DNA from: Nitrosovibrio sp. Nv4
GTDB taxonomy: Bacteria; Pseudomonadota; Alphaproteobacteria; Acetobacterales; Acetobacteraceae
Assembly: GCA_943330455.2 (NCBI GenBank)
Contig: CALQHT020000033.1
Span: 1-33,368 of the forward strand
Reading direction: 5' to 3'
Length of the DNA: 33,368 nt
The notes beneath the pieces were generated by a model. That model was not told the DNA's origin. It saw only the letters and a list, made by a program, of their open reading frames with translations, and did not search any database. This document shows positions 23,049-30,836 of this stretch, in pieces (position 1 is the stretch's first letter; each line of letters begins with the position of its first letter). The position numbers and the translations under genes are program-made.

Positions 23049-25616
23049 TCAGCGGAGTTCCAGGGCGACGGACGCAGCCTGACCCGCCGCGATAACGGCG
23101 TCCTGGGTGGCCTTGCGACCGGTTTCGTCCTCGGCCGTCACCCGATAGCGCCCGGCCGGGACGACCCGAGTGATCTCCGCGCGGGTCCCGGCGGCAAACA
23201 AGGCGGGTTCCACCTGGGTGCCATCCGGCGTCAGGCCGAAGACCGTCACCAGCACATTGTCCGGCGGCGCCCCAGCCAGGGGGGAGGCTTTCACCGTCAT
23301 CCGCCCACCTCCCAGATCGATCCGCTGGGTCGATGCGGCGCCCGAGGTCACGGTGACGCGCTTGCTGGCGCGGGCAGCACCGGAGACCAGGGTCACCTCC
23401 CAGTCCCCCGGCGCGAGAGTCACGGTCGGACGCGCCTCGGCGTGCTCGGACAGGGCAGCAGCAGAGGTCGCGTCCCCTTGCAGGCGAACCGGTGTCACCG
23501 TCCATTGCGCATCCCGCCAGTCGTCGAACAGTGGCGTACCCGGGGCCAGGGCGGCTTCGAGCGTCAGTTTTCCGGGTGCGAAAGCGGCGACATCGACTCG
23601 CAATACGGTGTCCGTCCCGGGCGGGACGATGATCGTCCGGCGCAGGCGCGTGCCGCCGGAGACCAGCACGACCTCCCACTCGCCCGGCAACAGGGTGACA
23701 ACCGGGCGGGCGGCGGCCATGTCGGTCAGGGCAGGACCGGCGGTCAGGCCCCCCAGCAGGCGGATCGGCGCCACGGTCCAGGTCGCATCGCGCCAGTTGT
23801 CGAACAGCAGCGCCCCCGGGGCGGGCGCTGCTTCCAGGGTCAGTTTCCCGGCCGGCAGCAGGATGCGCAGGATCGTCGTGGCGCCGTCCCGCACCGTGCC
23901 TTCGGCGGAGAGGTGCGCGCCGCCGACCAGAAGGGTCGCGGTGTAGGTGCCGGCTGGGGTCAGGAGGGTCGGGCGGGCAACCGCGTCCACCGAGCGGGAG
24001 TCCGCGCCAGAACCGGGACCGGCTGAACCGGGGTTGGCTGAACCGAGACGGCCAGAACCGGGACCGCCCGGATTGGGACCGCCCGGATTGGGACCGCCCG
24101 GATTGGAGCCACCCGGTTTGGGACCGCCCGGGTTGGGACCGCCCGGATTGGAGCCACCCGGGTTGGGGCCACCCGGGTTGGGGGTCAGCCGCCAGGACAA
24201 CTCCGTGCCCCCGGCAATCGGGTCGGCCTTGTCGTCCGCGGCGGCTTCCAGGGTGATCCGGCCCAGCTGCAGGCTCAGCTCCAGGCGCGTACCGGTGCCG
24301 GGGGCGATCCTTGTCTCGGCCTGGGCGGTATGGCCACCGGTGGCGACGCCGATCCGATATCGGCCCGGGGCCAGCGCCAGAGTCGGCGTGGTTCCCGTCG
24401 GCGGTTCAGCCAGGGCCCGCTGTCCATCCAGCGGCGTGAAGCTCCAGGTCAGAGGCTGGTTCAGATCGGCATCGGCCAGACGCAGGCCCTGCCCGGCGAT
24501 CAGCGACAGATCCAGCCGACCCAGGTCGATGCGCACGGGGATTGCGGCACTCGGGGGATCGCCGACCGCCACGGTCTGGCTGGACGAGGTGTTGGCGCCG
24601 GTCAGTTCCACCCGGTAGCGACCGCGGGGCAACACCACGGCGATGCCCTCCCCGCCGCCCTGGTAGACAGGATCGGCCACGCCCTCGGCCAGAATCCGCC
24701 AGGACAGCGGTACCCCAACCAAGGTATCGGTGCCCGCGGCGACCGCGACGAAGGACACCGGAACAGGTCCCGGAGGCGGCTCTGGCGCGCGCACCGGTTC
24801 CGGCAGAGGCGCGGGGGCGGCTTGCGGCGGAGGCGACGGTTCGACCGGGCGAGGCCGGCTGGTTCCAGCCGTCCCGGCCAGCGCCGTCAGAGCCGAGGAC
24901 AGTCCGGCGGCATCCGCGGCGGAGGCCATCTGCCCGCCTCCCTGTTCGGCGATACAGGACAGCGCCTTGGTTTCCTCGGGCTTCAGGCCGAACCCGACGA
25001 CATGGACGACCAGCCTGGCATTGGCGGCGCGCAGATCGTGGGCGACCGCGCAGGGGTCCTCGTTGCAGGTTTCCAACCCATCGCTGACCAGGAAGATCGT
25101 GCCGCCGGCCGCGGGCAGCAGGCCGGCGGCATGGCGCAGAGACGCCGACAGGGGCGTGCGTCCGCGGGCACGCAGTTCCGCCAGGCGACGCTTGGTGGTC
25201 GCCAGATCGATGACGCCGAGCGGGATGATGGTTTCGATATCGCGGCAGTCGGATTCGCGCCGATGCCCGTAGGCCACCAGGGCCAGGCGTGCGTCCGGCT
25301 TCCAGCCCGCCACCTGTTCCAGCACCACCCGGCGCGCGGCATCCAGCCGGGTTTCATTGCCGATTCGCGCGGCCATGCTGCCGGAGGCGTCGATGATCAT
25401 CACCGAGGCCCCGGGCGGCTGGTTCGGTCCTTGGGGTGGGACCGGCGGCGGAACCTGTGGCGGAACCCTGGGCAGGATTTGGGCGGATGCCGGCCAGGAC
25501 GCCACGGACAGAGCCGCGAAGATCAGGCAAAGGCCGATCCGGATGGCGCGCGACACTGGCCGAGATCCGGTCCTGGATCGATGCGGGTCGGCTGCGACCG
25601 GGTTGGTGTGCCACAT
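23049..25616 (-). CDS. Large exported von Willebrand A domain protein with repeated beta modules
   Basis: An 855-residue protein. Residues about 22-46 are a signal peptide (ending SWPASAQ), followed by a proline-rich stretch (VPPQVPPPVPPQGP). A vWA domain (about 70-248) has a complete MIDAS: DASGS 76-80, T154 and D179. After a Pro-rich linker comes a series of beta-sandwich-like modules that resemble PEGA/carboxypeptidase-regulatory-like repeats. They are interrupted at about 480-525 by a collagen-like linker of NPGGP/NPGGS units. Two modules near the C-terminus (starting GKLTLEAAPAPG and GKLTLEAALAPG, each about 90 residues) are clear duplicates. The ATG at 25616 has GGGAGCG upstream; the longer frame runs into the divergent gene. 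Metal-dependent protein binding outside the cytoplasm is likely, but the partner is unknown. The coiled-coil gene downstream is the obvious candidate. Confidence 0.88.
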   Translation of the reverse strand: MWHTNPVAADPHRSRTGSRPVSRAIRIGLCLIFAALSVASWPASAQILPRVPPQVPPPVPPQGPNQPPGASVMIIDASGSMAARIGNETRLDAARRVVLEQVAGWKPDARLALVAYGHRRESDCRDIETIIPLGVIDLATTKRRLAELRARGRTPLSASLRHAAGLLPAAGGTIFLVSDGLETCNEDPCAVAHDLRAANARLVVHVVGFGLKPEETKALSCIAEQGGGQMASAADAAGLSSALTALAGTAGTSRPRPVEPSPPPQAAPAPLPEPVRAPEPPPGPVPVSFVAVAAGTDTLVGVPLSWRILAEGVADPVYQGGGEGIAVVLPRGRYRVELTGANTSSSQTVAVGDPPSAAIPVRIDLGRLDLSLIAGQGLRLADADLNQPLTWSFTPLDGQRALAEPPTGTTPTLALAPGRYRIGVATGGHTAQAETRIAPGTGTRLELSLQLGRITLEAAADDKADPIAGGTELSWRLTPNPGGPNPGGSNPGGPNPGGPKPGGSNPGGPNPGGPNPGGPGSGRLGSANPGSAGPGSGADSRSVDAVARPTLLTPAGTYTATLLVGGAHLSAEGTVRDGATTILRILLPAGKLTLEAAPAPGALLFDNWRDATWTVAPIRLLGGLTAGPALTDMAAARPVVTLLPGEWEVVLVSGGTRLRRTIIVPPGTDTVLRVDVAAFAPGKLTLEAALAPGTPLFDDWRDAQWTVTPVRLQGDATSAAALSEHAEARPTVTLAPGDWEVTLVSGAARASKRVTVTSGAASTQRIDLGGGRMTVKASPLAGAPPDNVLVTVFGLTPDGTQVEPALFAAGTRAEITRVVPAGRYRVTAEDETGRKATQDAVIAAGQAASVALELR
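24050..24180. repeat. 15-bp tandem repeats encoding Pro-Gly-Gly linkers
   Basis: About eight or nine units of a 15-bp sequence (such as ccgcccggattggga) encode repeats of N-P-G-G-P/S, with K in one place, inside the von Willebrand A gene. Alternation of ggattgg and ggttggg subunits shows higher-order duplication. The number of units may vary between strains through slippage without changing the frame. Confidence 0.85.
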
Positions 25617-25758
25617 CTGGTTACGCTCCCGCCGATCGACCGGTGGGCACCATCGCAGCGCGCGGAACGTGCCGCAACCTTTGAGATCGACACGATGGCG
25701 GCTTGTTTGCCACCGGCTCCCAGGTGATTGTCGCCGCAGGACGAGGAGAGGCGAGGCG
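25617..25758. promoter_or_regulatory. Shared divergent promoter region of the exported-protein genes
   Basis: This 142-bp gap separates the divergently transcribed von Willebrand A gene and the small exported-protein gene and must hold promoters for both. Ribosome binding sites are visible at each end (GGGAGCG towards the left gene, GGAGAGGCGAGGCG towards the right gene). No clear operator palindrome is seen. Confidence 0.5.
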
Positions 25759-26262
25759 ATGAAGCGGGTGGTGTGGCTGATCCTGGGGATGGCGCTTGCG
25801 CTGCCCGCGCAGGCGCAATGGGCGATGTATCCGGCTGCAACCCGCGACCAGGCGTTGGAAAAAGCGGTCGAGGAGCGGAACAAGGCCCTGGGGATGCCTC
25901 CCTCGGCGGGGCGGCAGACGATTGCCGTGACCACGGATAGTTTCGAGAAAGTGGCCGCGTTCTACGCGCCGCGCGGCAAGGAATATCTGGTGCCGCTCAT
26001 GCCGGGGCAACCGTCCAACGGATATGAACGCGAGTTGCCGACTGAGATACGGCGCAAGAACCGGTCCACCGTGGAGTTCATCGGATCCGGCATCAAGGCA
26101 AAGCAGGTGTTCATTCTGCTGGACGGCGCCGCCGACCTGTCGGAGTCCAAGGATTACGTCAGCATCTCCCGCCCCTTCATTTTCGATGCGAAGCGCGAGG
26201 CTGGGAAGATGGTGTATCAGGACATCCGCGACGTGACGGTGATCTATCGATTGCAGGAGTGA
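25759..26262 (+). CDS. Small exported protein of unknown function
   Basis: A 167-residue protein with a clear signal peptide (MKRVVWLILGMALALPAQAQ, cleavage around 20). The mature part includes AATRDQALEKAVEERNKALG, TIAVTTDSFEKVAAFYAPRGKEY (here split as TIAVTTDSFEKVAAFY and APRGKEY), and KAKQVFILLDGAADLSESKDYVS (split as KAKQVFILLDGAADLSESK and DYVS). I recognise no family. It is transcribed divergently from the von Willebrand A gene across a 142-bp shared promoter region, so joint regulation and a shared envelope role are plausible. The ATG at 25759 has a purine-rich region (GGAGAGGCGAGG) directly upstream. Confidence 0.8.
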   Translation: MKRVVWLILGMALALPAQAQWAMYPAATRDQALEKAVEERNKALGMPPSAGRQTIAVTTDSFEKVAAFYAPRGKEYLVPLMPGQPSNGYERELPTEIRRKNRSTVEFIGSGIKAKQVFILLDGAADLSESKDYVSISRPFIFDAKREAGKMVYQDIRDVTVIYRLQE

Positions 26263-26858
26263 CCTGACCCAGGCACGAAGGAAGGCCGTATAGGCAGAGA
26301 GCGGGCAATGCACCGGTCATTGGTTAGGTCGGCTGGTATAAAGCTTTGAATCGACGCTATTTATACCAACCCTCATAGACATTGACCTTCGCCCAGTCGC
26401 TGGTTGGCCCGCACTCAACCGGATTGGGGTATCAGGGGATGAGTCGAGAACCATGCGGGTTGGTATTACGCAAAATCTGTGCAACGGTTAACCGAGACGC
26501 CCCAGACGCGATGTCGCCGGGATCGGTCCTGGCGTCGAAGTGTGGTGCCGCTCATACGCCGCGTCAGGAGCGTCGCCCAATCGCTTGAGGGATATACGAG
26601 CACTACGGGAACATTGACCTCCGCTGGAACAGCACCCTAGGTGAGATTCATTCCGACTTCCTGTGAAAACCACCGGGTTCCGTTGCGGATCACGGCGGAG
26701 TCCGAGGGGTTTCGTTTCGGAGGAGCACGGTTAACCGCTTGCTCCGGCGGGCACGAAGATAAGGCAATTTCTGCCTCATGCAGGGTGGGTCTCCGACGGA
26801 GATCGGCGCCCCGGTTTTTCAGATCACGGGTCGGCCCGAGAACGCGCACCCTCGGTTA
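26263..26858. other. 596-bp gap with unrecognised, less G+C-rich sequence
   Basis: This gap between the convergent small exported-protein gene and antiporter subunit D3 is less G+C-rich than its surroundings. It contains an inverted pair ggtataaa/tttatacc at about 26335-26368, a ttggtattac motif near 26461, and two copies of acattgacct(c/t)cgc (near 26378 and 26610). Short open frames exist but none looks coding. It may be the remains of a mobile element or of a decayed gene; I could not identify its source. Confidence 0.4.
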
Positions 26859-28535
26859 TCACAAATACGAAATGACCAGATAGGCCGCGAGCATCGCCGC
26901 CGTCCAGAACGCCATGCTTCCGGTGGGCCAGGTGCGCGCCAGCACCCCCTCGATCCCGTGATGGCGCCGCACCAGGCGAGCCAGCATGCGCCCCAGCCGT
27001 TCCGCCAGATGCTCGATCACCGCCCAGACTCTGTCGATGCCCCGGCCCAGATGGCGGACGGTTCGGCCGCGCCAGAACCAGTCCACGTCCAGGGTGATCG
27101 TCAGGGTCCGTTGCAGCCAGCCCAGCATCAGGAAGAACGCCAGACCCGAGAACAGCAGCAACTGCAACTGGAAGATCACATGGTTCGCGGTATAGGGCAC
27201 ATAGGTCACCGGATAGGGCAGCAGCGCGTAAAGCGGCTCGGGCCACACACCCAGCCCGATGCACAGGGCCGCGAAGAAGATCATCGCCGCCCGCATGTTC
27301 CAGGGCGGATCGGGCGGCCGCAGACCGCTATCCTTCTGGAAGAACACGAACCACGGGAACTTGATCCCGGCATGCAGGAACACGCCCGCGGACGCCGCCG
27401 CCAGCAGGAACCACACCCAGGGCAGATGCGCCCCGGCCGCGCCGTCGGATATCATTGACTTCGACACGAACCCGGAGGTCAGCGGAAACGCCGAGATCGA
27501 CAGCGCCCCGACAATGCCGCAGATCGTGGTGATCGGCATGGAGCGGAACAATCCGCCGACATCGGTGCAATTGCGCTTGCCGGTCAGGAACAGCACCGAT
27601 CCCGCCGCCATCAGCAACAATGCCTTGTAGACGATATGTGCGAAGGCATGCGCGGCGACGCCATTCAGCGCCATTTCGGTGCCGATGCCGATCCCGGTCA
27701 CCATGAACCCCACCTGGTTGACGATGGAGTAGGCCAGGATGCGGCGGACATCATTCTCCAGGATGGCATAGACGATGCCGTAGAACACCATGAACAGGCC
27801 GATCGGGATCAGCACTTCGGCGCCGGGAAAGCCGCGTATGAGGACGTAGACGGCGGTCTTGGTGGTGAAGGCGGACAGAAACACCATCCCGGACCAGGAA
27901 CTTTCCGGATAGGCGTCGGCGACCCAGACCGACAGCGGCGGCGCGCCGGCATTGATCAGGAATCCGGCCAGGATGAGCCAGCGGGCGGGGGTGTCGAGAG
28001 TCATCGCGCCGAACGTGGTGGAGCCGGTGGCCGCGACCTCTCCGGCGATGCCGGCCATCAGCAGCGCGCCCCCGAACAGGTGGATGACGGCATAGCGCAG
28101 ACCGGCGCCGCGCGCGGCCTCCCCACCGCAGAACACGATCAGGGTGGAGGCCAGCGCCATCAGCTCCCAGAACGCGAACACCGTGATCAGGTCGCCGGCG
28201 AACACCACGCCGATGGCACCGCCCGCGTAACAGAGCGCGGCGGAAAGCTCGGTGACCCGCGTCTGGTTCAAGGCGAACAGCCCGCCGCCGAAGCTCATGA
28301 TCGCGAAGACGGTGGCAAACAGGCGCGACAGCGCATCGGCCCGCACCAGCACCAGGGACTGGTCGAGGAAGGACGCTCGCAGCACGATCCCATCCGGGAG
28401 GGTCCAGATCGCCGCAAGCGCCAGGAGCGGCAAGCCGAGCAGGGTGGCCTGGCGCAACCGCAAGGGCAGCAGCGGCAGGACGAGCCCGCCCAGGATCAGC
28501 CACAGGCCGGGCGGGATAGCGGTGTTAACGGTCAT
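26859..28535 (-). CDS. Na+/H+ antiporter subunit D-type membrane protein (D3)
   Basis: A 558-residue multi-spanning protein of the NuoL/M/N-MrpA/D family (Proton_antipo_M). The TM5 glutamate is present (VFAFWELMALAS) and the TM8 lysine is present (FTTKTAVYVLIR). The usual TM7 lysine five residues before the PL-x-W motif is asparagine (LINAGAPPLSVWVADAYP), unlike in the two other D paralogues of this cluster. A C-terminal extension of roughly 100 residues (DVDWFWRGRTVRHLGRG...) carries a soluble basic helix and a final membrane segment. The start overlaps the upstream 2-TM gene by 11 bp, so translation is coupled. It probably works in a multi-subunit Mrp-like antiporter in the inner membrane. 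Confidence 0.88.
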   Translation of the reverse strand: MTVNTAIPPGLWLILGGLVLPLLPLRLRQATLLGLPLLALAAIWTLPDGIVLRASFLDQSLVLVRADALSRLFATVFAIMSFGGGLFALNQTRVTELSAALCYAGGAIGVVFAGDLITVFAFWELMALASTLIVFCGGEAARGAGLRYAVIHLFGGALLMAGIAGEVAATGSTTFGAMTLDTPARWLILAGFLINAGAPPLSVWVADAYPESSWSGMVFLSAFTTKTAVYVLIRGFPGAEVLIPIGLFMVFYGIVYAILENDVRRILAYSIVNQVGFMVTGIGIGTEMALNGVAAHAFAHIVYKALLLMAAGSVLFLTGKRNCTDVGGLFRSMPITTICGIVGALSISAFPLTSGFVSKSMISDGAAGAHLPWVWFLLAAASAGVFLHAGIKFPWFVFFQKDSGLRPPDPPWNMRAAMIFFAALCIGLGVWPEPLYALLPYPVTYVPYTANHVIFQLQLLLFSGLAFFLMLGWLQRTLTITLDVDWFWRGRTVRHLGRGIDRVWAVIEHLAERLGRMLARLVRRHHGIEGVLARTWPTGSMAFWTAAMLAAYLVISYL

Positions 28536-28764
28536 AGTAACGATCGGGCCGCTTCAAGACGGCGCCCAGGGCTTTGGCAAACAGGACCAGGGCCACGCAA
28601 CTTGCGAAGCCGAACCAGGCGCCGAAGCCGAATGTGCCGTCGATCCCGAAATAGGAGTGGTGCACGACCAAGGCGTCCAGCAGCACGGTCGATGCCAGAA
28701 CAGCGATGAACAGGATCCACAGAAGCGTGATGGTGCTGCGCCGCACGAGCCAGTGGTCATCCAT
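28525..28764 (-). CDS. Small two-TM protein of the antiporter cluster
   Basis: A 79-residue protein with two membrane segments (TITLLWILFIAVLASTVLL and WFGFASCVALVLFAKALGAV) and a conserved-looking centre (VVHHSYFGIDGTFGFGAW) and tail (LKRPDRYYDR). I recall similar small proteins before the third D-type subunit in related alphaproteobacterial Mrp-like clusters; no function is established. AAAGGAG lies just before the ATG at 28764. Its end overlaps the start of D3 by 11 bp, so the two are translationally coupled. It is the first gene after a 593-bp repeat-rich gap and may have its own promoter. Confidence 0.82.
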   Translation of the reverse strand: MDDHWLVRRSTITLLWILFIAVLASTVLLDALVVHHSYFGIDGTFGFGAWFGFASCVALVLFAKALGAVLKRPDRYYDR

Positions 28765-28905
28765 CTCGGGGCTCCTTTCTGGGATGGGGACAACGATGGG
28801 TCGTGGTACTTGTGTCGGCCAGGCGGGCAGACAGGCTGTCCAAGCCATGGAATGATCGGCGACGCTCCACGATAACCGCTCCATCTGGCGGGTCGCCCGC
28901 GCCCA

Positions 28906-28994
28906 CCGTCATGGTGGGCGCGGGCACACCATCCACGAATTTGCCGCGATCGACACCGCAAGTCGTGGATGGCGGGTCCGCACCCGCCATGACG
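28906..28994. repeat. Palindromic repeat, 'ccgtcatggtgggcgcggg' type
   Basis: Arms ccgtcatggtgggcgcggg...ccatccacga and tcgtggatgg...cccgccatgacg are complementary with few mismatches around a loop near 28940-28960. It differs in sequence from the neighbouring cgtcattgccgg family but has the same general plan. Confidence 0.75.
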
Positions 28995-29050
28995 TGGCGA
29001 GACAAGTGCCCAACACCAAATGGAGCCGTTATGATTGCGCGTCGCCGTGG

Positions 29051-29150
29051 CGTCCCCTCACCGTCATTGCCGGACTTGATCCGGCAACCCGCCCCCAGCC
29101 GATGAAGCGTGGGTTGCCGGGTCAAGCCCGGCAATGACGATGAGGGGACG
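29051..29150. repeat. Palindromic repeat, 'cgtcattgccgg' family, copy 4
   Basis: Arms 29051-29073 and 29128-29150 match as reverse complements at 22 of 23 positions, including an outer part (cgtcccctca / tgaggggacg) beyond the family core. It lies between subunit D2 and the 2-TM gene. Confidence 0.85.
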
Positions 29151-29192
29151 CGAGCGGTCAACGGGCAGATCCGTCAATATTAGCCGCTCGCA

Positions 29193-29250
29193 CGACATCC
29201 GTCATGACCGAATGCACGACATCCGTCATGACCGAATACGCGATATCCGT
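29193..29250. repeat. 24-bp tandem repeat, about 2.4 copies
   Basis: Units starting cgacatccgtcatgaccgaa begin at 29193 and 29217, and a diverging third unit starts at 29241. They run directly into a different 27-bp array. This is a minisatellite-like arrangement in an intergenic region. Confidence 0.85.
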
Positions 29251-29366
29251 CACGACAACACCCCACGTGACCGCGGTCACGACAACACCCCACGTGACCG
29301 CGGTCACGACAACACCCCACGTGACCGCGGTCACGACAACACCCCGCGTGACCGCGATCACGACCC
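29251..29366. repeat. 27-bp tandem repeat, about 4.3 copies, each with a 14-bp perfect palindrome
   Basis: Units start cacgacaacaccccacgtga at 29251, 29278, 29305 and 29332, with a partial unit at 29359. Junctions contain the perfect palindrome gtgaccgcggtcac three times; a fourth, diverged copy spans the D2 stop region (gtgaccgcgatcac). The array ends at the stop codon of subunit D2. It could form a series of hairpins or bind a dimeric protein repeatedly. Confidence 0.88.
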
Positions 29367-30836
29367 ACCCACCATCAGTTTCGCCAACGCCAGCGGCAGG
29401 CCCGGAACGAAAAACAGACCCAATGTCACCGACGCCGTCACGACCAGGCTCAACACAATCGGCCAGGGCGCTTCGCCGCCGTGTCCCCTCACCGCACCAT
29501 GCCCCGCGCCATCGGCATCCGGCAGAAAGAAAGCCCGATACAGGATCGGCAGGAAATACCCCGCATTCAGCATGGTGCTGACCACGATGACACCGACCGC
29601 CAGCCAGTTCGCGGTCTGCATCGCCCCGCTCAGGATGAACCATTTGCCCAGAAACCCGGCCGTCGGCGGCAGGCCGATCATCCCCAGCGCGCCGATCGCG
29701 AAGGCGCCCATGGTCCAGGGCATGCGCCGGCCGATGCCGTTCAGTTCGCTGATCTCGGTCAGGTGATGCGCGGTGTAGATCGACCCGGCGGCGAAGAACA
29801 AGGTGATCTTGCTGACGGCGTGCCCAGCGATATGCACCGCCGCCCCCACCAGCGAAATCGGCGCCAGGATCGCCACGCCCAGCACGATATAGGCAAGCTG
29901 AGACACGGTGGAATAGGCCAGCATCCGCTTCAGATTGTCCTGCCGCAATGCGACCAGGGAGGCAACGATCACCGTCCCGCCGGCGACCCAGGTCATCCAG
30001 CCGGACTGGCCGGCGGCGGCTAGGGTCTCGATGCCGAAGATCATGACGGCGATCTTCACCAGGCAGAAGACGCCGGTCTTGACCACCGCCACCGCGTGCA
30101 GCAACGCACTGACCGGGGTCGGCGCCACCATCGCCGCCGGCAGCCAGAAATGCAGCGGCATCAGCGCGGCCTTGCCGACGCCGAACAGGATCATCAGCAC
30201 CAGCAGGCTCAACATGGCGGGGCTGGCCTTACCGGCCAGGATGCCGCCTGGCGTAAAATCCAACGTGCCGGCCAGCACCCAGATGCCGATGATCGCGGGC
30301 AGGAACAACACCAAGGAGGAGCCGAGCAGCATCAGCAGATAGACGCGCCCGCCGCGCAAGGCGGCGGCGTCGCGCTTGTGGGTCACCAGCGGGTAGGTAA
30401 CGACCGTCAGCAGTTCATAGAACAAGAACAAGGTGAACAGGTTGGCTGCGAAGGCCGCGCCGATCGTGCTGCCAATGGCCAACGCGAAGAACACCGCGTA
30501 GCCGCCCTGCCTGGGTTCTCGATTGGCGCGCATGTAGCCGATCGAATAGACCGATGTCACCAGCCACAGGACGGAGGCGACCAGGGCGAACAGCAATCCC
30601 AACGGCTCCAGCGCGAACGCCACCGCCAGTCCGGGGGCGACCTGGGCCAGACGCAGGGCAGGACGCGCGCCCGCCAGGACTGGGTCGGCCAGGCACAGCA
30701 CGGCCAGGCACAGCAGGCTGGCGGTGAGCAGGGTCGCGGTCTCCCGCGGATTGGGGAACCGAGCCAACACCGCGATGACGCCGGCACCGGCGAACGGCAG
30801 AACCAGGGCGGTGGTCAACAGTTCGGTGGCGGTCAT
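29358..30836 (-). CDS. Proton-conducting antiporter subunit, MrpD/NuoM-like (D2)
   Basis: A 492-residue polytopic membrane protein of the NuoL/M/N-MrpD family. The landmarks are the TM5 glutamate in FLFYELLTVVTYPLVTH, the TM7 lysine in GVGKAALMPLHFWLPAA, the TM8 lysine in AVVKTGVFCLVKI, and HAVSKITLFFAAGS further on. It retains the PLHxW motif and is the most NuoM-like of the three D paralogues. The ATG overlaps the stop codon of D1 by 4 bp (ATGA), so coupling is tight. Its last codons and stop run into a 27-bp tandem array with palindromic units. Confidence 0.9.
   Translation of the reverse strand: MTATELLTTALVLPFAGAGVIAVLARFPNPRETATLLTASLLCLAVLCLADPVLAGARPALRLAQVAPGLAVAFALEPLGLLFALVASVLWLVTSVYSIGYMRANREPRQGGYAVFFALAIGSTIGAAFAANLFTLFLFYELLTVVTYPLVTHKRDAAALRGGRVYLLMLLGSSLVLFLPAIIGIWVLAGTLDFTPGGILAGKASPAMLSLLVLMILFGVGKAALMPLHFWLPAAMVAPTPVSALLHAVAVVKTGVFCLVKIAVMIFGIETLAAAGQSGWMTWVAGGTVIVASLVALRQDNLKRMLAYSTVSQLAYIVLGVAILAPISLVGAAVHIAGHAVSKITLFFAAGSIYTAHHLTEISELNGIGRRMPWTMGAFAIGALGMIGLPPTAGFLGKWFILSGAMQTANWLAVGVIVVSTMLNAGYFLPILYRAFFLPDADGAGHGAVRGHGGEAPWPIVLSLVVTASVTLGLFFVPGLPLALAKLMVGGS

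Larger units (their letters stand above)
28765..29357. other. 593-bp repeat-filled gap inside the antiporter cluster
   Basis: No gene is supported here. From left to right the gap holds the ribosome binding site of the 2-TM gene, a 'ccgtcatgg' palindrome (28906-28994), a 'cgtcattgccgg' palindrome (29051-29150) and two tandem repeat arrays (29193-29250 and 29251-29366). Open frames running through the arrays on both strands are a by-product of unit lengths divisible by three. Confidence 0.7.

Noticed and set aside
26382-26883. Two short plus-strand frames (68 and 80 codons) in the 596-bp gap
   Set aside because: Neither has a ribosome binding site, a recognisable family or a composition like the neighbouring genes.
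29193-29366. A CRISPR array
   Set aside because: The units are directly adjacent with no unique spacers, so this is a tandem repeat.
29134-29766. Open frames with repeated peptides (HDNTPRDRG and TTTPHVTAV types) through the tandem arrays
   Set aside because: The frames stay open because 24 and 27 are multiples of three. They extend antisense into subunit D2 and have no ribosome binding site or family match.
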